From an uncultured Lachnospira sp. (GTDB lineage: Bacteria; Bacillota; Clostridia; Lachnospirales; Lachnospiraceae), in NCBI GenBank assembly GCA_944381165.1, contig CALWKC010000026.1, positions 1 through 40,235 of the forward strand: DNA of 40,235 nucleotides. Direction: 5' to 3'. A model generated the notes under the pieces. That model ran no database searches. It saw only the letters and a program-made list of their open reading frames with translations, and had not been told where the DNA came from. Positions 25,883-33,971 of this stretch are shown here, one piece after another. The first letter of the stretch is position 1. Each line of letters opens with the position of its first letter. The position numbers and the translations under genes were made by a program.

Positions 25883-25911
25883 TTGCTTTTTTCAACACCG
25901 TGTGTTAGACT
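25883..25911 (+). promoter_or_regulatory. promoter for tRNA-Leu
   Basis: TTGCTT (25883-25888) and TAGACT (25906-25911) are 17 bp apart, and TGT just before the -10 makes it an extended -10. The start would fall about 5 nt before the mature tRNA. Confidence 0.6.
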
Positions 25912-25922
25912 GTTTAAGTCTT

Positions 25923-26005
25923 GCGGATGTGGCGGAATGGCAGACGCAGCAGACTCAAAATCTGCCGATGGCAACATCGTGCGGGTTCAAGTCCCGCCAT
26001 CCGCA
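25923..26005 (+). tRNA. tRNA-Leu (anticodon CAA)
   Basis: An 83-nt class II tRNA. The acceptor arms GCGGATG (25923-25929) and CATCCGC (25998-26004) pair fully, the discriminator is A (26005), the anticodon stem is GCAGA/TCTGC (25949-25953 with 25961-25965) with anticodon CAA at 25956-25958, and a long variable arm CGATG..CATCG identifies leucine. The T arm carries GGTTCAAGTCC. The 3' CCA is not encoded and must be added after transcription. Confidence 0.97.
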
Positions 26006-26023
26006 TTAAACCTTATTATAAAA

Positions 26024-26055
26024 CCCCTTGAAATATACATGTTTCAAGGGGTTTT
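26024..26055. terminator. Rho-independent terminator after tRNA-Leu
   Basis: CCCCTTGAAA (26024-26033) pairs perfectly with TTTCAAGGGG (26042-26051), followed by TTTT and preceded by AAA, so it can work in both directions. Confidence 0.9.
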
Positions 26056-26107
26056 GTGTTTATTACAATGAAAAAAGAGCAGTTAAGGAGCAAAAGTTTA
26101 AATATAC

Positions 26108-26136
26108 TTGCTTTTCGATTTTCTCCGTTATATCAT
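26108..26136 (+). promoter_or_regulatory. promoter for the HEPN-like gene
   Basis: TTGCTT (26108-26113) and TATCAT (26131-26136) are 17 bp apart in AT-rich DNA. The leader to ATG 26204 would be about 60 nt. Confidence 0.5.
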
Positions 26137-26203
26137 TTAGTAAAAAGTGATTTTTGTTGCATTTATTATGTTTTAAAATCAAAATTAAATATATGGAGTA
26201 CAA

Positions 26204-26734
26204 ATGAGTAACCTTAATTATATTTTTTTTGAAGAGTTCAAGCATCTTGAAAAATTATGCAGGGAAATTTACCAATCTAATTCCGGTGTTAGTGATTATA
26301 TCAATGATATGGAGAAGGTATCTGCAAAAGATTTCAGGAATATTAAGGATTGGGAAAGGGATTTGAAACAATTAAAAAGACTTCGAAAAATAAGAAATAC
26401 TTTGGCGCATGTTGAAGGGGCGTTCAGTCAAAATATATGTACGCAAAATGATATTGACTGGCTTAAAGAATTTTATCAACGTATTATGAAGCAAACAGAT
26501 CCTATTGCGTTGCTGCGCCAAAATTCCAAAACAACATATCCGATTTCAAAACAACAAACTATAAAACAAGTTGATTTGGATAACATTAAACAATTTAATT
26601 TCTCAGAAAGAAAAAATAATGAAGAAGAAAATGAAAAATATTCATGGAAGGATATTTTGATTGGCTTTGGTTTGGTTATTGTTTTGATTATGGTTGTATT
26701 GACAGCATATTTTACATATTTAATGTATCAATGA
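26204..26734 (+). CDS. hypothetical membrane protein with HEPN-like R-x4-H motif
   Basis: A 176-residue protein I cannot name. Residues 1-110 are predicted helical, with a conserved-looking charged segment LKQLKRLRKIRNTLAHVEGA that contains R-N-T-L-A-H, the R-x4-H signature of HEPN-fold proteins. A polar, Lys/Gln/Asn-rich linker (about 110-145) leads to a single C-terminal membrane helix (about 149-171), which would anchor the helical domain in the cytoplasm. ATG 26204 has TGGAG upstream and a promoter of its own. The gene is clearly more AT-rich than its neighbours. HEPN domains include RNases and ligand-binding proteins, so toxin, RNA-processing or purely structural roles are all possible. 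Confidence 0.7.
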   Translation: MSNLNYIFFEEFKHLEKLCREIYQSNSGVSDYINDMEKVSAKDFRNIKDWERDLKQLKRLRKIRNTLAHVEGAFSQNICTQNDIDWLKEFYQRIMKQTDPIALLRQNSKTTYPISKQQTIKQVDLDNIKQFNFSERKNNEEENEKYSWKDILIGFGLVIVLIMVVLTAYFTYLMYQ

Positions 26735-26816
26735 TTAAAATGCAATAAATTTAATTTATTTGTTTTATGTTTTAAGCCGATGCGCGTTGAAGTGCAGCGA
26801 AGGAATAGGGATAAAT

Positions 26817-27182
26817 ATGATTGATTGTAAGCAGATTCAGAAAATGATTGTACCGTTTGCAAAGGGAGAACTCACTCTCAAAAGTGAGGAAATGTTTGTC
26901 AAACATTTAATGAATTGTCATGATTGCCGTGAGGAATTTGAGATATACTATATTGTTGAATATGGTTTAAATGAACGGGAAATCAAGGGATTACCGGGAA
27001 AATATAAGAGATTTATTAAGGATTATGATTTCAGCGGTCTGGTTGAGGAAAAGTTAAAGGACAGTGAGATAAAGACAGCGAATATCAGGAGAGCAGAGCA
27101 CTTCATGCGAATGTGCCTTTTGTTCGTAAATATTTGTATGGTTTTGACCTTTTTAGTATTGATGATAATTCTGTATTTTTGA
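26817..27182 (+). CDS. zf-HC2-like small membrane protein (anti-sigma type)
   Basis: A 121-residue protein with an N-terminal helical zinc-finger segment and a C-terminal membrane helix (about 98-119). Residues from MIDCKQIQKMIVPFAKGEL to VKHLMNCHDCREEFE match the zf-HC2 layout (H-x3-C-x2-C after a short helix) of cytoplasmic anti-sigma domains. After the helix only two residues remain, so there is no sensor domain outside the cell, and no sigma factor gene is adjacent. The start ATG 26817 follows AGGAATAGGGA; the frame is open back to 26760 without an SD. Function is unknown; it may bind a distant sigma factor or another partner. Confidence 0.7.
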   Translation: MIDCKQIQKMIVPFAKGELTLKSEEMFVKHLMNCHDCREEFEIYYIVEYGLNEREIKGLPGKYKRFIKDYDFSGLVEEKLKDSEIKTANIRRAEHFMRMCLLFVNICMVLTFLVLMIILYF

Positions 27183-27214
27183 TTTGTTTATAAGCCGCAG
27201 CATGGAGGAAAGTG

Positions 27215-29896
27215 ATGAGTGAAAAATTAATTTTGATAGACGGACACAGCATATTAAACAGGGCGTTTTTCGGAATACCGGATTTGACTAATTCAGAGGG
27301 TATTCACACAAATGCAATGTATGGTTTCCTTAATATTATGTTTAAATTTATTGACGAGGAGCAGCCTGATTATCTTACAGTTGCGTTTGATGTAAGCGCG
27401 CCTACCTTCAGACATGAGACCTATGAGGCGTATAAGGGAACAAGAAAGCCTATGGCTCCTGAGCTGAAGCAGCAGGTTCCGCTTATCAAGGAACTTTTGA
27501 AGTCTATGAATATTACTGTGCTTGAGAAAGCAGGCTATGAGGCTGATGATATAATAGGCACCATAGCTAAGGAAAGTGCGGCTAAGGGCGTTGAGGTTTC
27601 GGTTATTTCAGGAGACCGCGATTTGCTGCAGCTTGCGGAGGAGCATATACAGATAAGAATACCAAAAACCAAAAAGGGCGTCACAGAGGTGGAAAATTAT
27701 TTTCCTGAGGATGTGGAGGCACTGTACGGTGTTACACCTCTTGAGTTTATTGATATGAAGGCTTTAATGGGGGACGCTTCGGACAACATTCCGGGAGCTC
27801 CAGGCGTCGGACCAAAGACAGCCTCGGCAATAATACAGAAATATCACAGTATTGATAATGTTTTCGAGCACCTGGACGAACTGACACCGCCTAAAGCAAG
27901 GAAATCTATTTCGGAGAATGCCGAGCAGGTAAAGCTCAGTCGTTTTCTTGCTGAGATTAATATTCATGTGCCGATAGAATATAATTTAGAGAGCGCAGCT
28001 CTCGATAATTTTTATAACCCCCAGTCATATGAGCTGTTTAAGCGATATAATTTTAAATCTATGCTGAAGAGGTTTGAAGATGTCGATGTTCAGGAAAAAG
28101 AGCCTGATATTTATAAAAATATGGCTGTGGTTGAAGAATTCGGACGAGCGGAGGAGATAGCCGAAAGGGCTGCAAAGCTGATTGATGATAAAAGTAATAT
28201 CGGTTTTTCGCTGATTTTTGAGGATAAGAGCATATACGGGCTGTGCCTTTGCTTTTCGGAGAGTGAAATATATTTTATGCCGAGACAGGGCTTTGTAACA
28301 GAAGAATATTTAAAGGGTATATTAAAAAAGCTTGCTGCGGCTTCATCGGCAAACAAGGCAAGGCAGCTTATAACGGCAAATTTAAAAGAGCTGCTCTGGG
28401 TGTTTGATGATGTGGCTGAGGTGTGCCAGGAGGCGTTTATGGACGTGAGTCTGGGGGCATATCTTATTAATCCCAATAATGAAAGCTATGAGCCGGACAG
28501 AATTGCGGCCGAATATCTTAAGCTTACTGTTGCCTCGAAGGCTGAGCTTATCGGCAGGGAAAGTCTCAATGAAGCGCTTATGATACACTGCGACGAGCTG
28601 GCAAAATGCGCGTGTATAGCAGGTTTTGTGAGTCTAAAAGCGGGTCCCGTTATTCTCTCTGAGCTTGAAAATGAAAATATGCTCTCTCTTTTTGAGGATA
28701 TTGAGATGCCTCTGCTTTTTGTTCTGTACAGCATGGAGAGAGAGGGCGTCCGTGTGGATAAGGACGGTCTGTCGGAGTACGGAAAAATGCTCGGTGAGAG
28801 AATTGAAATTCTTGAAAAAGAAATTTATTCGGAGGCGGGAGAGGAATTTAATATTAATTCTCCAAAGCAGCTTGGAGTTATTCTGTTTGATAAGATGAAA
28901 ATGCCGAACGGCAAAAAGACAAAGAGCGGTTATTCCACAGCGGCGGATGTGCTTGACAAGCTTGCTCCCGATTATCCGTTTGTCAAAAAAATTCTGGAGT
29001 ACAGACAGCTTACAAAGCTTAAATCGACTTATTCCGACGGACTTGCCGTGTATATTTCGGGAGACGGACGAATTCACGGAAAGTTTAATCAGACAATAAC
29101 AGCTACAGGAAGAATAAGCAGCACGGAGCCTAATTTACAGAATATACCTATTAGAATGGAGCTCGGAAAACAGATACGAAAAGTATTTATTCCAAAGGAG
29201 GGCTGTGTTTTTCTCGATGCGGATTATTCGCAGATTGAGCTGAGGATTCTTGCCCACATGTCAAAAGACGAAAAGCTTATAGAGGCGTATAACTCTGCCG
29301 AGGATATACACAGAATAACGGCGTCACAGGTGTTTGGAGTTCCTTTTGACGAGGTGAGCGATTTGCAGAGAAGAAACGCAAAAGCCGTAAATTTCGGTAT
29401 TATTTACGGTATCAGCTCATTCGGGTTAAGTCAGGATTTAAGTATTTCGCGCAAGGAGGCAAATGATTATATCAATCAGTATTTTCAGACATATCCGGGA
29501 ATAAAAGGATATATTGATTCTATGGTTGAGGACGCCAAGAGGACAGGATATTCTCTCACAATGTTTAACCGCAGGAGACCTATACCGGAGCTCAAATCAA
29601 GCAATTTTATGCAGCGCTCGTTTGGCGAGAGGGTTGCGATGAATGCTCCTATTCAGGGAACGGCAGCGGATATTATCAAGCTTGCGATGATCAGGGTCTA
29701 CGACGCCTTGAAAGAAGGCGGCTATAAATCGAGGCTTATTTTGCAGGTGCACGATGAACTGCTCGTTGAGACATATCTTGATGAGCTTGATGATGTCAAG
29801 AGGATAGTTACTGACGGAATGAAAAATGCAGTGCATTTGTCAGTTCCGCTTGAAATAGATTTAAAACAGGGAAAAAACTGGTTTGAGGCACATTGA
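27215..29896 (+). CDS. polA: DNA polymerase I
   Basis: An 893-residue repair and Okazaki-processing polymerase. The N-terminal 5'-3' exonuclease (about 1-290) has LIDGHSILNRAFFG, YEADDIIGTIA, SGDRDLLQL and LMGDASDNIPGAPGVGPKTA (helix-hairpin-helix). The middle 3'-5' exonuclease fold (about 300-480) lacks the catalytic Asp/Glu (FSLIF where D-x-E is expected), as in many Firmicutes. The polymerase domain has motif A with D668 (DADYSQIELR), motif B RRNAKAVNFGIIYG and motif C with D847 (QVHDELLVE). ATG 27215 follows GGAGG; a GTG one codon earlier is less likely. coaE follows 31 nt later. Confidence 0.97.
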   Translation: MSEKLILIDGHSILNRAFFGIPDLTNSEGIHTNAMYGFLNIMFKFIDEEQPDYLTVAFDVSAPTFRHETYEAYKGTRKPMAPELKQQVPLIKELLKSMNITVLEKAGYEADDIIGTIAKESAAKGVEVSVISGDRDLLQLAEEHIQIRIPKTKKGVTEVENYFPEDVEALYGVTPLEFIDMKALMGDASDNIPGAPGVGPKTASAIIQKYHSIDNVFEHLDELTPPKARKSISENAEQVKLSRFLAEINIHVPIEYNLESAALDNFYNPQSYELFKRYNFKSMLKRFEDVDVQEKEPDIYKNMAVVEEFGRAEEIAERAAKLIDDKSNIGFSLIFEDKSIYGLCLCFSESEIYFMPRQGFVTEEYLKGILKKLAAASSANKARQLITANLKELLWVFDDVAEVCQEAFMDVSLGAYLINPNNESYEPDRIAAEYLKLTVASKAELIGRESLNEALMIHCDELAKCACIAGFVSLKAGPVILSELENENMLSLFEDIEMPLLFVLYSMEREGVRVDKDGLSEYGKMLGERIEILEKEIYSEAGEEFNINSPKQLGVILFDKMKMPNGKKTKSGYSTAADVLDKLAPDYPFVKKILEYRQLTKLKSTYSDGLAVYISGDGRIHGKFNQTITATGRISSTEPNLQNIPIRMELGKQIRKVFIPKEGCVFLDADYSQIELRILAHMSKDEKLIEAYNSAEDIHRITASQVFGVPFDEVSDLQRRNAKAVNFGIIYGISSFGLSQDLSISRKEANDYINQYFQTYPGIKGYIDSMVEDAKRTGYSLTMFNRRRPIPELKSSNFMQRSFGERVAMNAPIQGTAADIIKLAMIRVYDALKEGGYKSRLILQVHDELLVETYLDELDDVKRIVTDGMKNAVHLSVPLEIDLKQGKNWFEAH

Positions 29897-29927
29897 AGCG
29901 GTGCTTAAATCAGAAACGGAGACTTAA

Positions 29928-30530
29928 ATGAAGATTATAGGGATTACTGGCGGCGTAGGCTGCGGAAAAAGTACAGTTCTTAAGCTTATAGAGGAAAATT
30001 TTAATGCGCTTGTGATAATGGCAGATGATGTCGCAAAAGAGTTGATGGAGCCGGGAAATCCGGGATATGAGCAGACAGTGGCGTTTTTCGGAGAAGATAT
30101 TTTAGAGCGTACGGACGAAGCAGTCAGGAGGATAGACAGAAAGCATCTTTCGGATATTGTTTTTTCAAATCCCAACAAGCGGATTGTGCTTAACAGTATT
30201 GTGCATCCGCTTGTAAAAAAGGAGATTGTCGCCCGAATTACCCGGGAAAAAATAAACGGTGAATATGATTTTATTTTTATTGAGGCGGCGCTGCTTTTAG
30301 ACGACCACTATGAAGTTTTCTGTGATGAGATTTGGTATATTTATGCGGATGAGAAGACACGCAGATCCCGTCTAAAGGACGCACGAGGTTATTCTGATGC
30401 TAAAATTGACGGAATAATAGCGAGCCAGCTGACCGAGGAGGAATTCAGGAACAGGTGCACAAGAATTATTGACAACAGCGGCGGACTGGCAGAAACATAT
30501 TGCTCGCTTGTTAATTTACTTCAAGTGTGA
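29928..30530 (+). CDS. coaE: dephospho-CoA kinase
   Basis: A 200-residue P-loop kinase catalysing the last step of coenzyme A synthesis. The Walker A GGVGCGKST (residues 8-16), ADDVAKELMEPG, HPLVKKEI and FIEAALLLDDHY segments are family hallmarks. ATG 29928 follows CGGAG. The polA-coaE pairing is common in Firmicutes. Confidence 0.96.
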   Translation: MKIIGITGGVGCGKSTVLKLIEENFNALVIMADDVAKELMEPGNPGYEQTVAFFGEDILERTDEAVRRIDRKHLSDIVFSNPNKRIVLNSIVHPLVKKEIVARITREKINGEYDFIFIEAALLLDDHYEVFCDEIWYIYADEKTRRSRLKDARGYSDAKIDGIIASQLTEEEFRNRCTRIIDNSGGLAETYCSLVNLLQV

Positions 30531-30608
30531 TATATTTTTAAATTAGATTATGAATTGTGAGTGAAAATAAAAGCAGCTTTTTAAGGCAGTGCGGAAAGGA
30601 TAAATTGT

Positions 30609-32756
30609 ATGGCAGATTTAACGGCTGTTAAAGACGAACTTGTTTTTGGACTTGATATTGGAACAAGGAGTATTGTCGGTGTCGTCGGCTATCTTGAACA
30701 CCGTATGTTTCATGTCGTTGCTATGGCTCAGGAAGAGCACGAGACAAGGTCGATGCTTGACGGACAGATTCACGATATATACAAGGTCGGAGATACAATC
30801 AGACGAGTGAAAAATGAGCTTGAGCGTCAGCTTGGCTTTTCGCTTAAGGATGTGTGTATTGCTGCCGCCGGGCGTGTCTTAAAGACTGTGAATGCGACAG
30901 CGGAGTATACGTTTGACGAGGAGACAAGAGTTACACAGGAACATATATATTCGCTCAATCTTCTTGCCGTGGAGAAAGCTCATCAGCAGATTAATGAAAG
31001 CTCAGACGGTGTAAGATTTTACTGTGTCGGAAATACGCCGGTGAATTATAAGCTCAACAGTTTTGATATAAGCAATCTTGAGGGACATAAGGCTGAAAAA
31101 ATAGGCGTTGAGCTCATTGCGACATTTCTTCCTGAGGAGGTTGTTGACGGACTTTATGAGGCTGTTGAGTATGCGGGGCTTCGTGTTGCAAGTCTCACGC
31201 TGGAGCCTATTGCGGCAATGAATGTCGCCATACCTGAGCAGTACAGACTTCTTAATATAGGACTTATTGATGTGGGGGCGGGAACTTCGGATATCTGTCT
31301 TACAAAGGATGGCAGCGTAATAGCATATGGTATGATTCCGCTTGCCGGTGATGAGATAACGGAGATTATTGCGAAGACATATCTTGTCGATTTTAATACT
31401 GCTGAAAAAATTAAGCTTGACGCAAGCTCAAAGAAAAAGAAGCTTGTGTCATTTAAAGATATTATGGGAATACCGCAGAAGATACCTGCGGAAGAGATAC
31501 GAAGGGCAGCCGAGCCGGTGCTTGACAAAATGGCAAAAGCCACAGCGGACAAAATTATTGAATTAAACGGCGGCAGACCTGTAAATGCTGTGTTTGTGGT
31601 CGGAGGCGGCGGAAAAATGGCAGGATACACGGACAAGGTAGCCTCATATCTTGGAATTATGGCAGAGCGTGTTGCAGTTCGCGGAGAGGAAGTGCTGATA
31701 TCGACAGTATTCGATGTGGATAATTTTAAGAAGGATTCACTTTATGTTACGCCTGTTGGTATCTGTACAAATTATTATACTCAGAAAAACAGTTTTGTTT
31801 TTGTGACTGTCAATAAGGACAGGATAAAGATGTATGACAATAACAGGCTTACGGTCGTTGATGCGGTAATGCAGGTTGGCTATCCGAATGAAAAGCTTTT
31901 CCCTAGAAGAGGCGCAGAACTCAATTTCAAGGTGAACGGCAGGACAAGACTTGTGCGCGGTAATGCCGGAGAGGGGGCAGTTGTGCTGCTTAATAAGAAA
32001 CCTGCCAGCCTCAATTCGCGTATTGAACAAAACGATGTTATAGACATAACTGAATCTACGGTGGGCGAGGCTGCCCGCATGACAATAGGACAGCTTGAGG
32101 AATTTAAGTCAACGGTGGCATTCATGGTAAATGACAAGAAGGTGATTTGTCCGAGATTTGCGTATGTCAACAATGAACTTAAATCTGAATATTATGAAAT
32201 TCAAAACGGTGATGACATATTAATGGCTGATTTTTATACGGTAGAGCAGCTCTTTAAATTCCTTGATTTGGATATTTCGGGATTTGACGTTTATGTCAAC
32301 AATGAGCCGGCCGGTTTGGAGACCAGGGTATATGAAAATTTCACCGTAAGGACAGAGGAGCCCCAATATATTTCATCGGAGTATGATGAGGAGGATGACA
32401 GAGATTTTTCAGCAGAAAAACAGGGCGTCTCAAATCAGGACGGCAGTGCTTTGCGGACAGACTCAGGCGCATCAGAGATAAATAAGGGTACGGATAAGAA
32501 CAGGTCAGACGCGGCAGGGAGCGGCGCCGACAAGGATGCGGAGCAGAGCAGGGAAATTTTTGTACTGATTAATCATCAGCCTGTAAAATTTACAGGAAAG
32601 AAGTCGTATGTTCTTGTGGATTTGTTTGATTTTTATAAATTTGATTTAAAAAATCCAAAGGGAAAAAATATTGTGCTCAACTTAAACGGAGCAAAAGCAG
32701 ATTACATGGCGCCGGTAAAAGACGGTGATGTGATAGATTTATACTGGGAGGACTGA
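30609..32756 (+). CDS. FtsA-like actin-family protein with long C-terminal extension
   Basis: A 715-residue protein. Residues about 10-360 form an FtsA/PilM/MreB-type actin ATPase: phosphate-1 motif GLDIGTRSIVG, an SHS2-like 1C insert (about 85-175), phosphate-2 LIDVGAGTSDICLT and adenosine motif FVVGGGGKMAGY. The C-terminal half is not part of classical FtsA (about 420 residues): two or three small beta-rich units, an acidic disordered linker (about 585-645, rich in D, E, S, G) and a final unit ending DGDVIDLYWED that resembles a ubiquitin/TGS-like fold. No amphipathic membrane-targeting helix is visible at the end, and ftsZ is not adjacent. GAAAGGA precedes the ATG. Division, or another cytoskeletal or secretion role, is possible. 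Confidence 0.8.
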   Translation: MADLTAVKDELVFGLDIGTRSIVGVVGYLEHRMFHVVAMAQEEHETRSMLDGQIHDIYKVGDTIRRVKNELERQLGFSLKDVCIAAAGRVLKTVNATAEYTFDEETRVTQEHIYSLNLLAVEKAHQQINESSDGVRFYCVGNTPVNYKLNSFDISNLEGHKAEKIGVELIATFLPEEVVDGLYEAVEYAGLRVASLTLEPIAAMNVAIPEQYRLLNIGLIDVGAGTSDICLTKDGSVIAYGMIPLAGDEITEIIAKTYLVDFNTAEKIKLDASSKKKKLVSFKDIMGIPQKIPAEEIRRAAEPVLDKMAKATADKIIELNGGRPVNAVFVVGGGGKMAGYTDKVASYLGIMAERVAVRGEEVLISTVFDVDNFKKDSLYVTPVGICTNYYTQKNSFVFVTVNKDRIKMYDNNRLTVVDAVMQVGYPNEKLFPRRGAELNFKVNGRTRLVRGNAGEGAVVLLNKKPASLNSRIEQNDVIDITESTVGEAARMTIGQLEEFKSTVAFMVNDKKVICPRFAYVNNELKSEYYEIQNGDDILMADFYTVEQLFKFLDLDISGFDVYVNNEPAGLETRVYENFTVRTEEPQYISSEYDEEDDRDFSAEKQGVSNQDGSALRTDSGASEINKGTDKNRSDAAGSGADKDAEQSREIFVLINHQPVKFTGKKSYVLVDLFDFYKFDLKNPKGKNIVLNLNGAKADYMAPVKDGDVIDLYWED

Positions 32757-32759
32757 GAG

Positions 32760-33557
32760 ATGAGGCTGATGACGATTGCCAGCGGAAGCAGCGGCAACTG
32801 TATTTATGTTGGCTCGGAAAATACCCATATTTTGATTGATTCAGGCATCAGCAGGAAAAAAATCGCAGATGGTCTGGCGCTCGCCGGACTTAAAATGAGC
32901 GATATTTCAGCGGTGTTTGTAACACACGAGCATGCTGACCACATCAAGGGTCTCGGAGTAGTGTCAAGAAAGGATGAGATACCGATTTATTCGACTGCGG
33001 GAACTATACAGGGGATTCGTGAGTGCGGAAATCTCGGCGCTATAGACAATGATTTATTTCACGAGATTAAGGCTGATTCGGTTGTTTCAATAGACGATTT
33101 GGATATACATGCGTTTCGGGTTTCACATGATGCTAGAGAGCCTGTCGCGTACACGGTATCGTGCCGGAATAAAAAAATCGGTGTGGCGACTGACTTAGGG
33201 TATTACGACGATTACATAGTTGACAATATAAGAGGCTCCCAGGCAATGGTTATCGAGGCAAACCATGATGTAAATCTTCTGCAGGTCGGAAGCTATCCTT
33301 ATTATTTGAAGCAGCGCATACTCGGAAATAAAGGACATCTCTCAAATGAGACTTCGGGAAGGCTTATTGACAGCCTGCTTGAGAATGATGTCAAGAAAAT
33401 TTTTCTGGGACATCTGAGTAAAGAAAATAATTATGATAAACTGGCGTTTGAGACTGTCAGACTGGAAATAGATATGAGTGTAAGCGAGTATCATGCAAAG
33501 GATTTTGATATATCGGTAGCTGAGCGCGAGCGGCCGTCTGAAGTGGTTGAAATCTGA
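32760..33557 (+). CDS. MBL-fold metallohydrolase, WalJ/YycJ type
   Basis: A 265-residue metallo-beta-lactamase-fold protein. The metal-binding motif is H56-E-H58-A-D60-H61, with later ligands in SHDAREPVAY, GVATDLGYYDD and FLGHLSKENN. The closest family is WalJ/YycJ, thought to link cell-wall regulation and replication or act as a nuclease, though here walRK is not adjacent. It starts 3 nt after the FtsA-like gene, behind GGGAGG inside that gene, so the two are probably coupled. Confidence 0.88.
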   Translation: MRLMTIASGSSGNCIYVGSENTHILIDSGISRKKIADGLALAGLKMSDISAVFVTHEHADHIKGLGVVSRKDEIPIYSTAGTIQGIRECGNLGAIDNDLFHEIKADSVVSIDDLDIHAFRVSHDAREPVAYTVSCRNKKIGVATDLGYYDDYIVDNIRGSQAMVIEANHDVNLLQVGSYPYYLKQRILGNKGHLSNETSGRLIDSLLENDVKKIFLGHLSKENNYDKLAFETVRLEIDMSVSEYHAKDFDISVAERERPSEVVEI

Positions 33558-33600
33558 AAACAGATATTATCTTAAATATAAAGAATTTGGAGGAAAAATA

Positions 33601-33873
33601 ATGAAAAAATGCGTTATTACAGTTGTGGGTAAGGATACTGTCGGAATTATAGCAAAGGTCTGCACCTATCTTGCAGAGACAGGGATTAATATTCTTGATA
33701 TTTCACAGACAATCGTTTCCGGATATTTTAATATGATGATGATTGTGGATATGACTTCTCCGTCAAAATCATATGATGACGTGATTTCCGATTTGGATAA
33801 GCTGGGAGAGGAAATCGGGGTGTTGATAAAGTGCCAGCGCGAGGAAATTTTCGATATGATGCACCGCATTTAA
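33601..33873 (+). CDS. ACT domain protein, UPF0237
   Basis: A 90-residue single ACT domain. CVITVVGKDTVGIIAKVCTYLAETGINILDISQTIV is the characteristic ligand-binding beta-alpha-beta segment, similar to GcvR-type regulators. GGAGG lies 8 nt before ATG 33601; an upstream start in the previous gene lacks support. It is always found beside a UPF0210 gene in many Firmicutes, as here; a regulatory subunit role is inferred. Confidence 0.92.
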   Translation: MKKCVITVVGKDTVGIIAKVCTYLAETGINILDISQTIVSGYFNMMMIVDMTSPSKSYDDVISDLDKLGEEIGVLIKCQREEIFDMMHRI

Positions 33874-33971
33874 GATTATGTATACAATGTGCATGAATAT
33901 TATTTTATGCCGCAGCGGCCTTGACACAAACTTTTATATGCGCTGGAAATGTGCGCGGGAATGGAGAGTTT

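Noticed and set aside
25923-26203. Genomic island integrated at tRNA-Leu
   Set aside because: No integrase and no second copy of the tRNA 3' end is visible downstream, so there is no att-site evidence.
26069-26212. 47-codon ORF between the tRNA terminator and the HEPN-like gene
   Set aside because: No SD at a good distance, it covers the promoter of the next gene and overlaps its start; most likely chance.
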